From positions 45,995-109,994 of IMG/VR virus record IMGVR_UViG_3300032275_000001: DNA of 64,000 bases; one strand, 5' to 3'. The notes below the pieces were generated by a model. It was given only the letters and a program-made list of their open reading frames with translations, searched no databases and was not told where the DNA came from. A program made the position numbers and the translations under genes. The stretch is from a virus. Positions within the stretch are counted from its first letter, which is position 1, and each line of letters starts with the position of its first letter. Shown piece by piece: positions 16,984-26,744 of the stretch.

Positions 16984-17913
16984 ATGAGCTACTACTATAA
17001 ATATGCTTTCGTAAGTCCAGAACCTGTTTACTCAACTGTTAAAGAAGAGCTGAAAAGCTATTTTGATACCGCTGCTGTAGATGATCTTTTATTTCCTACC
17101 TATTTAGATAAAGCTCTAAAGAAGTTAGGAAGAACAACTTATGTAATCACTGATGAGATTCTTTTTGTTGAAGACTTTCAAGCTAGACTTCCTGATAACT
17201 TTTATGCTGTTAGAGAAGCATGGATGACTACAGAGGTAGCAAACTACCCATATCAATCAGCTAACTCATTCTATTCACAAGCAGCTTCTGAAACAACAAT
17301 ACAAATGTCTCCATTAACTATTGGTGGAACACAATGTAATAATGGAGGATGTCAAGATCCAGGATGTGAGGGAAACTGTATGCCTGTATTAATACAAGCT
17401 GTATATAAGACAAACAATAGTGTAGCTAGAGGATTTACTCATAACTACTTACTTAAGCCTGGAAACATATCTGCAAGAAAGAATTGTGATGTATTTTATA
17501 CAAATAACTTTACTCCTGGTTCTGCTAGTATTGATTCATTTGATATTAGAGATAATAAGTTTGTTACTAATTTTAGAAATGGTGTTGTACATTTAATATT
17601 CTATGCTACAGAGTATGATGAGACAGGGAACCAATTGATTCCAGATAATTATCGTATAAGAGAATATGTAGAAGCATTCCTTAAATTTAAAGTGTTTGAA
17701 ACTCTTACAAATCAAACTGTTGATGAAACATTTAATCAGTTACAACAGAAACTGATGTATCATAAACAAGCTTATGAAGAAGCTTTCATTATGGCAATGA
17801 TAGAAGTTAAGAAGGAAACTGCTTGGGAAAAACAAAGAAAAATCAAAAATGACTTAAATAGATTTAATATGTACGAACTTCCTACTAGTAGATATGGTAG
17901 AAGACGTAACTAA
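16984..17913 (+). CDS. Tail tubular / gp4-like adaptor protein
   Basis: The 309-residue product starts SYYYKYAFVSPEPVYSTVKE and has a helical region early (FPTYLDKALKKLGRTTYVIT), a Cys-rich insertion near 120-135 (CNNGGCQDPGCEGNCMP) and a C-terminal helical bundle (DNYRIREYVEAFLKFKVFET, then NQLQQKLMYHKQAYEEAF). These helices are the conserved part of the P22 gp4-like tail tubular protein of crAss-like phages, a ring that connects portal and tail barrel. The next gene encodes the muzzle/stabilisation protein, as expected. The Cys-rich insertion is unusual and may bind metal. Confidence 0.75.
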   Translation: MSYYYKYAFVSPEPVYSTVKEELKSYFDTAAVDDLLFPTYLDKALKKLGRTTYVITDEILFVEDFQARLPDNFYAVREAWMTTEVANYPYQSANSFYSQAASETTIQMSPLTIGGTQCNNGGCQDPGCEGNCMPVLIQAVYKTNNSVARGFTHNYLLKPGNISARKNCDVFYTNNFTPGSASIDSFDIRDNKFVTNFRNGVVHLIFYATEYDETGNQLIPDNYRIREYVEAFLKFKVFETLTNQTVDETFNQLQQKLMYHKQAYEEAFIMAMIEVKKETAWEKQRKIKNDLNRFNMYELPTSRYGRRRN

Positions 17914-17926
17914 TTAAAATATCATT

Positions 17927-20900
17927 ATGGCTGAAGAACAATCACAAGGAAATATAAAACAAGAACTTAACAGTGCTAATATAGGGTTAAACCTAGATAG
18001 CACATTAAATCAAATTAAACAGGGCACGCTCACGTATGCCCTGAATGCTGCTTTAGAAAACTTTGATTCTTCCTCTGTCAACTATCAGAATGAACAAGGA
18101 AATGAATTTTGTGTAAAATTTCCAGAAGAATATGTATTAATAGGAACACATTTTATTAATGAGCAAAGTAAACATATATTCTTTATCACCAATCCAAATA
18201 CAGGAGATAGTGAAATAGGATATATGGATAACAATGATTGTATCTATCGTAAATTAGTTAATGCACCATGCCTTAATTTTAATGTTGACCATCCTATACA
18301 CAAAGCTGTACATAAAATTACAAATTGTACAACAGAAATATATTGGACAGATGGATTCAATCCTAGAAGATATTTAGATTTAAATGATATTCCATATATA
18401 TTAAAAAGTGAGTCTCCTCTTTGTGATCCTAAATATACAGATGAATTAGATTGTAATCAATTAAAACTACAACCTAATTTTAACATTCCAAACCTTGCTA
18501 TTGCAGATATTACTACAGGAGGTTCTCTTCTTGCTGGTACATATCAGTTTGCAGCACAGTATTCTGATGCTGTAGGTAATCCTTTCACTTCTTATTATTC
18601 AATCACCAATCCTACACCAATTGCTGATCCACAGATTGCAACAGTTAACTTTAACTATGTTGTAGGAAAGTCTATTGTTGTTGATGTAAGTAACTTAGAT
18701 TCTTCTGGACAGTTTCAATATTTTAATTTAGCTGTTATTAAAACAGTGAATGCAATTACATCTGTAGAATTAATTGGAACATATTTTATAGATAATACAT
18801 CTTTAAATATAACTTACACAGGACAGATTAATGATAACATTCGTTTATCAATGAATGATGTATTTGAGAAGTTTCCATATTATGATGTAGCAGAAGATTT
18901 AACAGCTGTACAAGACGTTCTTGTATGGGATGGACTTACATCTATAGATAGAATTAATTATCAATCCATAGCCACGCAAATAGATTTGTTGTGGGAAACA
19001 TATCAGATTCCTTCAAATGAAAACTATGCAGATGAATTAAATGCTACAAACCTTAGAGGATATCTTCGTGATGAAGTGTATGCATTTGAAATTGTATTCT
19101 TATTAAAGAATGGAAAACAAACAGATGGTTTCCATATTCCTGGTAGAACATTAACTATACAAGAACAATCTCTTCCAAATATTCATATTACTAATAATGA
19201 TTTTATTGGTGAACCAGAACCAGATACAGATTATAGTCCTTATTGGAAAATATATAATACAGCTTCTGTTATTGGTAATGCTACTGGAGATAAAATTGGT
19301 AATGCCACTCCATATGAATATGGTAATTTTGCATATTGGGAATCAACAGAAAAATATCCATGTAACATAGATCTTTGGGGAGCTCTAGCTGATCAACCAA
19401 TTAGACATCATAAGTTTCCAGATGTATTAGTTAGTCCTATTACACGACCAGCTGTGATATATGATCCTGCAAAGGGTCTTGCTCGTCAAAATAACTATGT
19501 ATATCCAATAGGAGTTAAAATAGATACAGCACAAGTCTATGATTTAATAGATACATCAAATTTAACATCAGATCAAAAAGCTGATATAGTAGGATATAAA
19601 ATAGTAAGAGGAGATAGAGGTACAAATAAATCTATTGTAGCAAAAGGTATTCTTCGTAATGTTGGAGAATATACAAGAGAAGAACAACCTTTTTATTTTC
19701 CTAACTATCCGTATAATGATATTACTGAAGATCCATTTCTTAATGCAAACAATAATGCTTGGTCAGATTTATGTGAAAGATTTATAATAAATGTATTAAA
19801 GCTACCTTCAAAAACAACACTTGGTGTACCTTGTTTAACAATAAGATATGTAAGTTGCAATAGTAATAAAGAATCAACTGAGGAATTTACAACAACAGGT
19901 ATTCATTATATTTGCTCTATAGGTAAACCAACTATAACAAGTCCTGGTGTAACTAATACAATTGATTATAGTCGTGGATGTAATCCAGTACCAAATATAT
20001 CTGATTCAAATTGTATAGGTACAGTTAGTTATGCTGATTATGATGTGTATAAAATAAGATCAGGAAATCATTGTGAATGGCCTGGTTTACAATGTTCTGG
20101 TTGGGGAGCAGAATGGGATGATCCAATTTCTGGACCAGGTGCATATGTATGGATGAAACCAGGTAATAGTTATTGTATACGTGTTAAAAAAGATCAAAAA
20201 CCTTATAGAGTAAGTGGTTCTAGTAAGTGCGGTTGTAATGACATTTCTTTACAATCTACAGTGAGAGATACATCTTGTGGAGCTGTTGCACCACTCACTC
20301 CTATATCAAACAATCCTTCTAGTACGTATAGACAAATATTTAATTCTCCAGAAACTTCTTTTGGTCAACCATTCTTAGGAGATATTCTTAAACTTGAGAA
20401 TGTAATGTTTGGTGCTGGTAAAGCACATTTTGTACCAGTTAAAAGTAATGCCAAGTATAGACTTCTTTCTAAAGAGGCACAAGAAGATGCTCTTGCTAGT
20501 TCCAATAGATTAGCTGCTTATACAAGTCCATTTAATTCCACTGCTATGTGGACAGCATACCAAGCATATTTACAAATATATATAAATGGTATAACTAGAA
20601 GAAACTATGCTTATTCATTTAACTCTACAGCTAGCTATGATTACAATGCAATAATTACTAATAGTGGAGATAAACAGAGAACATTAGATATTAAAAGATA
20701 TTTAATTCCAGGAGTACAAAATGTAGGTGATGATCGCAATGTGAATAACTATCAAAGAGAATCTTCTGTTTATTTAAAAACAGATGAATATAGAGAAGAT
20801 GGTACTACTTCAGTTGCACCATTACCATTTCCTAGTAATAGTACAGAGATGGCTAGTATAGGAATCAAAGATAGATCCAGACTCACTATAGGTGGTAGTG

Positions 20901-23206
20901 GTAGATGTGCTACTCCTGCAAGAGAACAAGATATAACTGTTGTTTCTTATTATGCTTCATTAAAAAATACATTTGTAAATCAATATGGACAGATGTATTC
21001 TTATGATACAATTGATACAGGATTCCAAAGAAGTGTAACAGCTAATACTTCTGCTACAATATTTGGAGGAGATACATTTATATCTAGGTTTGCATTTAAA
21101 ACTAAGCTTCCTTTCTTTATAGACAATAGAGTTAATGCTCCTGATGATAGTGATATATTCTATGATGAGATTGGTAACATAGCTTATCCAAAATATTGGC
21201 ACTCAGCTAGATCTATTCTATCAGATTATACAGCTAAATCAGGCACACTATCTAATGTAATTTCATACAAAGCTCATGAGTTTGATTGTCCTAATGATCA
21301 ACGTCTAGTACCATCAACAGCTAAATCAGATACTAATCCTAATAGAACATTCTATGATGGATATTTTTATTTGTTTGCATATGGTATTCCTAACTTCTAT
21401 TGTGAGAGTTCTTATAACACAGACCTAAGACAAGCATTCAATAACAAAGAAGGGGACTTCTGGCCACATGTATCAACAGGTATTCCTGATGATTGGATGC
21501 AAGAAGATTTTGTATCAATAGCAAATGATAATACATATACATATAATGTAACATTCTCTAAACAAAATAAAGAAAATACATTTACGCATTTACCAGCAGA
21601 TTATAATGGAAATCCATGTTATACATACTACCCATTTAGAGCTGTATACTCAGATGCACAAAACACTGATGCTGACAATAGAGTGAATAGTTGGTTAACA
21701 TACAGAGCTATTTCTTATTATGACTTTCCTCAGAACTATGGTAAACTTATATCATTAGATGGTATTCAAAACAAAGCTGTATTAGCTAGGTTTGAAAACA
21801 AAACATTAATGTATAACAACCTCCTTACAATTGATACAAGTAATCCACAAGCTGCATATGTAGGTAATCCTAATATGTTCAAAGGAGCACCTCCTATTGA
21901 CTTTGCAGAAACAGATCTTGGATACGTAGGTAGTCAAAACAAAATGTTATTAAAGATTCCTCAAGGGCAAATTACAGTTGATGCAAAAAGAGGACAAGTG
22001 TTTCTTATACAAGGAACACAAGTAGAAGACTTATCTGCATTTGGTTCTGGAATGAATAGATTCTTTACAGACCATTTAGCTTTTGAAATACTTAGATATT
22101 TTCCAAAAGTAGATACAGATAACAATTTTAATGGTATAGGATTACATGGTGTATATGATAGTAAGTTTGATAGAGTTATACTTACTAAATTAGATTATAT
22201 TCCATTGAGTAATAATATTAAATATGATCCTACAACAAGAGATTTCTACATAGAAGAATCTTTAGGAAATAATATTTTATTTAAAACAATAGTAAGTTTA
22301 AAAGATTCAGATTATTTCTGTAATAAATCTTGGACTCTTTCATTTAATGTAAATACTAAAAGTTGGGTAAGCTTTCATAGTTATATTCCTAATTGGTATA
22401 TAGCAGAAAACAATTTCTTTTATTCTGGTATAAATGGGTGTTGTGATGAGTTTGATTTTGTTGCAGGAGAATTAGTTCCTACACCAAGTACCACTACTAC
22501 TAGTAGCAGCACATCTACAACCACTACTACATCAACAACACAAGTACCATTAGATTGTACATTAGAAGGAGAAGTAACATTAACTAATTGTGAATTAGAA
22601 GGAACAGGTGTAATCACTATACCTCCTATACCACCACCATGTCAAAGACCTATGAATTTACCAGTATTTGAATTTATAACAGGATATAATATAATATATC
22701 CTCCTTCAACAGTTGTATCTACAGGAAGTCAAGCAGATGCTTGTGACTCTATGAACTACTACAATGAAATTTTTGGACTAGATCCAAATGTAGAATTTAA
22801 TGATATTTTAGCAGAAGTTGTAAATATTGAAATTAATCAAACTGTATATGATGGTACAACAGGTACAGATTGTACATTGATACCTGATGGTTGGTATTAT
22901 ACAGATGAGACAGCAGGTAGTAGTAATGTATTCAGTGTAGTTAATGGTATAATAACTGAAATAGTTAATTGTCCTTCAGATACAACAACAACAACTACTA
23001 CATCACCAAATTGTTTCTCATTTACAGTGCGTAAATCAACACCAGGTACTGTAGCAGTAACTTATATTGATTGTTCAGGAGAACCAGCAAGTGTGAATAT
23101 TGGTAACCCATCACCAGGTGGACCTACTGAAACAACATTCTGTGCACGTAATGGAAGTATAGTTGTACCTGCTGAGGTAACATTAAGTAATAATGGATCT
23201 TGTTAA
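17927..23206 (+). CDS. Tail muzzle/stabilisation protein with added C-terminal modules
   Basis: The 1,759-residue product starts NIKQELNSANIGLNLDSTLN and LTYALNAALENFD, the opening I associate with the crAss-like stabilisation (muzzle) protein that forms the distal tail. The body to ~1,515 is beta-rich with many Tyr/Asn residues and scattered Cys. A Ser/Thr linker at ~1,522-1,540 (TTTSSSTSTTTTTSTTQ) then leads to extra modules: a small domain, a CQRP...GTDCTLIPDGWYY domain (~1,571-1,683) related to one in the protein at 8579, a second Thr tract (~1,686-1,692) and a final beta domain (CFSFTVRKSTPGTVAVTY). The body is probably ancestral and the Thr-joined part added later to expose binding domains at the tail tip. 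Confidence 0.75.
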   Translation: MAEEQSQGNIKQELNSANIGLNLDSTLNQIKQGTLTYALNAALENFDSSSVNYQNEQGNEFCVKFPEEYVLIGTHFINEQSKHIFFITNPNTGDSEIGYMDNNDCIYRKLVNAPCLNFNVDHPIHKAVHKITNCTTEIYWTDGFNPRRYLDLNDIPYILKSESPLCDPKYTDELDCNQLKLQPNFNIPNLAIADITTGGSLLAGTYQFAAQYSDAVGNPFTSYYSITNPTPIADPQIATVNFNYVVGKSIVVDVSNLDSSGQFQYFNLAVIKTVNAITSVELIGTYFIDNTSLNITYTGQINDNIRLSMNDVFEKFPYYDVAEDLTAVQDVLVWDGLTSIDRINYQSIATQIDLLWETYQIPSNENYADELNATNLRGYLRDEVYAFEIVFLLKNGKQTDGFHIPGRTLTIQEQSLPNIHITNNDFIGEPEPDTDYSPYWKIYNTASVIGNATGDKIGNATPYEYGNFAYWESTEKYPCNIDLWGALADQPIRHHKFPDVLVSPITRPAVIYDPAKGLARQNNYVYPIGVKIDTAQVYDLIDTSNLTSDQKADIVGYKIVRGDRGTNKSIVAKGILRNVGEYTREEQPFYFPNYPYNDITEDPFLNANNNAWSDLCERFIINVLKLPSKTTLGVPCLTIRYVSCNSNKESTEEFTTTGIHYICSIGKPTITSPGVTNTIDYSRGCNPVPNISDSNCIGTVSYADYDVYKIRSGNHCEWPGLQCSGWGAEWDDPISGPGAYVWMKPGNSYCIRVKKDQKPYRVSGSSKCGCNDISLQSTVRDTSCGAVAPLTPISNNPSSTYRQIFNSPETSFGQPFLGDILKLENVMFGAGKAHFVPVKSNAKYRLLSKEAQEDALASSNRLAAYTSPFNSTAMWTAYQAYLQIYINGITRRNYAYSFNSTASYDYNAIITNSGDKQRTLDIKRYLIPGVQNVGDDRNVNNYQRESSVYLKTDEYREDGTTSVAPLPFPSNSTEMASIGIKDRSRLTIGGSGRCATPAREQDITVVSYYASLKNTFVNQYGQMYSYDTIDTGFQRSVTANTSATIFGGDTFISRFAFKTKLPFFIDNRVNAPDDSDIFYDEIGNIAYPKYWHSARSILSDYTAKSGTLSNVISYKAHEFDCPNDQRLVPSTAKSDTNPNRTFYDGYFYLFAYGIPNFYCESSYNTDLRQAFNNKEGDFWPHVSTGIPDDWMQEDFVSIANDNTYTYNVTFSKQNKENTFTHLPADYNGNPCYTYYPFRAVYSDAQNTDADNRVNSWLTYRAISYYDFPQNYGKLISLDGIQNKAVLARFENKTLMYNNLLTIDTSNPQAAYVGNPNMFKGAPPIDFAETDLGYVGSQNKMLLKIPQGQITVDAKRGQVFLIQGTQVEDLSAFGSGMNRFFTDHLAFEILRYFPKVDTDNNFNGIGLHGVYDSKFDRVILTKLDYIPLSNNIKYDPTTRDFYIEESLGNNILFKTIVSLKDSDYFCNKSWTLSFNVNTKSWVSFHSYIPNWYIAENNFFYSGINGCCDEFDFVAGELVPTPSTTTTSSSTSTTTTTSTTQVPLDCTLEGEVTLTNCELEGTGVITIPPIPPPCQRPMNLPVFEFITGYNIIYPPSTVVSTGSQADACDSMNYYNEIFGLDPNVEFNDILAEVVNIEINQTVYDGTTGTDCTLIPDGWYYTDETAGSSNVFSVVNGIITEIVNCPSDTTTTTTTSPNCFSFTVRKSTPGTVAVTYIDCSGEPASVNIGNPSPGGPTETTFCARNGSIVVPAEVTLSNNGSC

Positions 23207-23215
23207 TAAATTAAT

Positions 23216-24082
23216 ATGTCAAAAACAATAACAATAAAGTTAACACAAGTGGCACCATCTTCTGGACCATTCTCAATCTATGATCAGTTTGGGAATGTAA
23301 TAGCAGAAGATGTGCCTAAGAAAACTCTTATGCGTGGTATGAGTTATATTGTGAATGATGATGTAAGATTAATTACCCTTAAGTCTATAGGTGATTGTAC
23401 ATCAGAAAAAACAATATACCTAAAAGATATTACAGAAGCAGAGTATATTAATATTAAGGTAAAACAGATTGTTACAGGATGTATATGGAGACACTTAACT
23501 AATATACAATTATACAATTCTTATTATGGTGTAACACATCCGTACATAATTGAATATCCATTTGCTTATAGGTTCCAAGATGAAATCTTACAGAATGTAA
23601 AAGACTATACAAAAGCATATGAATATATATCTATACCAGATGGTGTATTTAATGATAACACAAGAATAGAAACAAACAACAAGTGGTTTAACAAAGCTAT
23701 TCTATACAATGGACAACAGAGTTCAGGAGTGTTGAATCTTGTCGCTAAACCTCTTAATGATATGCGTGCGTACATGCAATATCCAATATTCAATACAGAT
23801 AGTAAAACAATCACATACACTAAGAGTGATAACTTCTATCAATACAATACATTCTGGGCACTTCAGAAAAGTTCTCAAGTTCCATTGTTTAATACAGGCT
23901 GTGAAAGTCTTTCTATTGATAAGGTGATTAACCAAAGCAATATGGATTATGGATCAAGAAGTTTCAAGAAAGCTACACTAAGAGCTAAGGAGCTCAAGAT
24001 ACGTCATATATTAGATGACAATTGTACAACGCATTTAGTGAGTCAATTCATAATTGCTCCTGCACAAATCTCTTACAAGTAA
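23216..24082 (+). CDS. Tail-tip associated protein with shared beta domain
   Basis: The 288-residue product opens with a domain (ITIKLTQVAPSSGPFSIYDQ, then LITLKSIGDC) that is a diverged copy of the domain opening the genes at 12326 and 12958. The rest contains aromatic-rich strands (PYIIEYPFAYRFQDEILQNV, NKWFNKAILYNGQQSSGVLN) and ends HLVSQFIIAPAQISYK. It follows the muzzle gene by 9 bases, so a tail-tip partner is likely. Its stop TAA overlaps the ATG of the next gene, an inserted endonuclease (TAATG). Confidence 0.55.
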   Translation: MSKTITIKLTQVAPSSGPFSIYDQFGNVIAEDVPKKTLMRGMSYIVNDDVRLITLKSIGDCTSEKTIYLKDITEAEYINIKVKQIVTGCIWRHLTNIQLYNSYYGVTHPYIIEYPFAYRFQDEILQNVKDYTKAYEYISIPDGVFNDNTRIETNNKWFNKAILYNGQQSSGVLNLVAKPLNDMRAYMQYPIFNTDSKTITYTKSDNFYQYNTFWALQKSSQVPLFNTGCESLSIDKVINQSNMDYGSRSFKKATLRAKELKIRHILDDNCTTHLVSQFIIAPAQISYK

Positions 24083-24714
24083 TGAGTGGTACAGGTATAT
24101 ATACAATAACTAATATTATTACTGGACATATATATGTAGGTTGTACTAAAAGAACTTTTAATATCAGATGGGGACTTCATAAACGACAGTTAGAAGCAGG
24201 AATACATAATAATACATATTTACAAAGAGCTTGGAATATATATGGTAAAGAAAACTTTATATTTGAAATTTTAGTAGAATGTGATAAAGATATAATATAT
24301 AGTGAAGAACATTACTGGGCTACATTATTAAATGTCCATAATAGAAAGTATGGATATAATTTAAAACCAACACATCCTAATAATGTATCGTTAACATCGC
24401 TAGAGACTAGAGATAAAATTAGAACCAAAGCAACTGGTAGAAAATGGTCAGAAGAATATAAACAACTATTTAAACAAAGCAAACTAGGTAAAAAACATTC
24501 TGAAGAGCATAAACATAAAGCTGCAAAAGGAAAATATAAATCTATTTTACAATATAGTTTAGATGGTATATTTATAAAAGAGTGGGAGTCAGGTAAATCT
24601 GCTTCTATTAGTTTAAATTTAAGTACTAGTAATATAACTTTTGCATTAAAGAAAATTACAAAAACATGTGGAGGATTTATATGGAAATATAAAGATATAA
24701 ATTATGAAAAATAA
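24082..24714 (+). CDS. GIY-YIG homing endonuclease with NUMOD3 and NUMOD1
   Basis: Start chosen at ATG 24082, which overlaps the preceding stop (TAATG) and puts GTGIYTITNIITGHIYVGCT at the N-terminus; an upstream ATG at 24022 would add 20 residues read from the other gene. The GIY (GIY) and YIG-equivalent (IYVG) motifs, the RW..H helix (FNIRWGLHKRQL) and the Glu of SEEHYW are present. A NUMOD3-type pair (GRKWSEEYKQLFKQSKLGKK) and a NUMOD1 helix-turn-helix (IKEWESGKSASISLNLSTSN) follow. The 3' end overlaps the next start by 11 bases, so the element fills the tail/cargo gene junction exactly. Confidence 0.9.
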   Translation: MSGTGIYTITNIITGHIYVGCTKRTFNIRWGLHKRQLEAGIHNNTYLQRAWNIYGKENFIFEILVECDKDIIYSEEHYWATLLNVHNRKYGYNLKPTHPNNVSLTSLETRDKIRTKATGRKWSEEYKQLFKQSKLGKKHSEEHKHKAAKGKYKSILQYSLDGIFIKEWESGKSASISLNLSTSNITFALKKITKTCGGFIWKYKDINYEK

Positions 24715-26743
24715 GTGGTTAGATAATTATAATGATTCTTCTGTATCATTACCAGAAGGATATGTAGGAGAAGGAATATTCAATGGTCCTATATTTGAAA
24801 ACCCTGCTGTTAAAGGACAGTTTCAAATGGGTGGTAATATACCAGGAGCTGTAGGACATATGTATGCTAGAACAGGATCTCCTAGTAAAGGACCACGTAG
24901 AAACCAAACTGATGTTACAGATGCTTCTGCACAGAATGGCAAAGAGATGCAATACTACCAACAAGGATTAGATTGGAAACCAAAAAGTATTAGTAGAGAT
25001 GGTGCATGGTTAGATCAATATGATGTAGCACAGAATGGTAAAAAGAAATTTAAATTAAAGGATGAAAGAGAAGATGCATATACTGTACGAGATAATATAC
25101 AACCATTGTCTTTAAAACAAAAAAGAGGAAATGAACTTTTAATTAAGGAAACAGAAAATGCAAAAAAAGACAAACAAGAATTAACTAATACAGGACAAAT
25201 TAAAAATCCTAGATCTATTCATTATAAAAAACTTGCACCTAAACAAGCAGATTTAAAAACACAAACTAAATCAAATGAAGAACTAGAAGGGCAACTAGGA
25301 TTAGAAAGACCTTTAGTATATTTAGCTAGTCCTGAAAAATTATTAGGAGATTTAGGTGTACCAGGAATGGAAACTTCTGAATTAGACAGACAAGCAGTAA
25401 TGGCTAATAGATTTAATCCTAATCAATCAAGAGAAGAAAGATTTATAAATAATGCTAATATAGGACTAGGGTATGTACCAGAAGCAACAGTAAATACAGC
25501 AATGGCTGCAGCATTTATGCCTGAAGGAAGTGGTGCATTAGGATTAGTTAATGAAGCTTTAAATCCTTTTGCTGGTATGGATAATGGTTTATTTAAAAAT
25601 ATACCAACAAGTATAGCTCCTGAGTTAAGACAAGGATTACAGACAGCAGGAATATCAGATTTATATAAAATTAATCCATTGGCAACTAAAATTGATGATG
25701 CAGCAACTAAAATAGTTGGTGAAGGAAAAAATTCTTTTATATATGATCCTGCTAAAACTATGTACAATAGAACATATGAATCAACTCCAAACTTTCTTAC
25801 AGGGTATAAAAAAATTAAAAAACCTAATAAATTAGATTTTAGTCCTATAATAGATTTACGTACTGAAGAGTTTAAAAATAAAGCACTTCAAAATTTTAAA
25901 ACTCTTACAGGAGGAAAAGCAGATGATATAGATTTAGAACAATTTGTAGACTATTTTAAAAAAGAACAAGAAAGATTATTTACAAAATTGGAATATCAAG
26001 ATTTTTTATCTAATATAAACAGAGAAAAATATTATGATACTCCTGAGTGGAAAAATGTATGGGATGATTCTAGAGATCAAGCAGAAGATATTTTTGGAAA
26101 AATAGAACAAACATTACAACAAAAATCTTCTCCACTAGGAAAAAGATTAGGTTCTGGTGCAGAAGGAAGTGTTTATGAATTAGCAGATGATCCTGATAAG
26201 GTTATTAAAATAGGAAACACTTTTAAAACAAGTAGTGCAGATGATTTAGTAAAATCTTTTGAAGGTATTACAGATGATAATATAGCAAGAGTTTTAAGAG
26301 CACATCAAGATAATAAACATCTTATTGAAATAATGCCTAATTTAAATGCAAATGCAAAATTTAGTAATTTTACAAAAGAACAAGTTTTAGGCAAATTAGA
26401 AAAAGATGCGAAAGGTCTTATGGATAGAGGGTTTCAATTAGACGTTGATAATATTAATGGTAATTTTAGATATAACCCTGATAAAAATAAAGTTGATATT
26501 TATGATATTTCAAAACCTGCTGCTGGACAAACAAGTCAAAACCCAGAAGCAGTTCTCAGAATACTAAGAGATCATTTTAATAATGATTATAGAATATCAG
26601 GAACACATCCTTCATATGATCCTAATATGCCTACTCCTGAATTTAAACAAGGTGGAATCATTAAAGATGATAGAGGACAATGGGCAAAAAATAAAAAAAA
26701 TTTATTACCTTTACAATCTAACTGGTTAAATAAATTTGAATAA
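24704..26743 (+). CDS. Virion cargo protein with protein-kinase-like domain
   Basis: The 679-residue product heads the cargo block. Its N-terminus has short repeated motifs (KWLDNY, FQMGGNI, SAQNGKEM, VAQNGKKK) also seen in the next cargo gene, and its end has FKQGGIIKDDRGQW. Residues ~475-605 look like a protein kinase: Gly-rich loop LGSGAEGSVYEL (G483, G485, G488), VIK lysine K502, catalytic D580 followed by N585 at the canonical +5 spacing (LDVDNINGN), and a metal-binding-type D601 (IYDIS). The rest is helical. If packaged and ejected like other crAss cargo, it could phosphorylate a host target at the start of infection. Kinase activity is inferred; HRD is changed to QLD. Confidence 0.65.
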   Translation: MKNKWLDNYNDSSVSLPEGYVGEGIFNGPIFENPAVKGQFQMGGNIPGAVGHMYARTGSPSKGPRRNQTDVTDASAQNGKEMQYYQQGLDWKPKSISRDGAWLDQYDVAQNGKKKFKLKDEREDAYTVRDNIQPLSLKQKRGNELLIKETENAKKDKQELTNTGQIKNPRSIHYKKLAPKQADLKTQTKSNEELEGQLGLERPLVYLASPEKLLGDLGVPGMETSELDRQAVMANRFNPNQSREERFINNANIGLGYVPEATVNTAMAAAFMPEGSGALGLVNEALNPFAGMDNGLFKNIPTSIAPELRQGLQTAGISDLYKINPLATKIDDAATKIVGEGKNSFIYDPAKTMYNRTYESTPNFLTGYKKIKKPNKLDFSPIIDLRTEEFKNKALQNFKTLTGGKADDIDLEQFVDYFKKEQERLFTKLEYQDFLSNINREKYYDTPEWKNVWDDSRDQAEDIFGKIEQTLQQKSSPLGKRLGSGAEGSVYELADDPDKVIKIGNTFKTSSADDLVKSFEGITDDNIARVLRAHQDNKHLIEIMPNLNANAKFSNFTKEQVLGKLEKDAKGLMDRGFQLDVDNINGNFRYNPDKNKVDIYDISKPAAGQTSQNPEAVLRILRDHFNNDYRISGTHPSYDPNMPTPEFKQGGIIKDDRGQWAKNKKNLLPLQSNWLNKFE

Positions 26744-26744
26744 A

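Noticed and set aside
24022-24081. Upstream ATG for the second GIY-YIG endonuclease
   Set aside because: It would add 20 residues read out of frame from the tail gene; the ATG at 24082 overlaps the stop and starts directly before the GIY motif.
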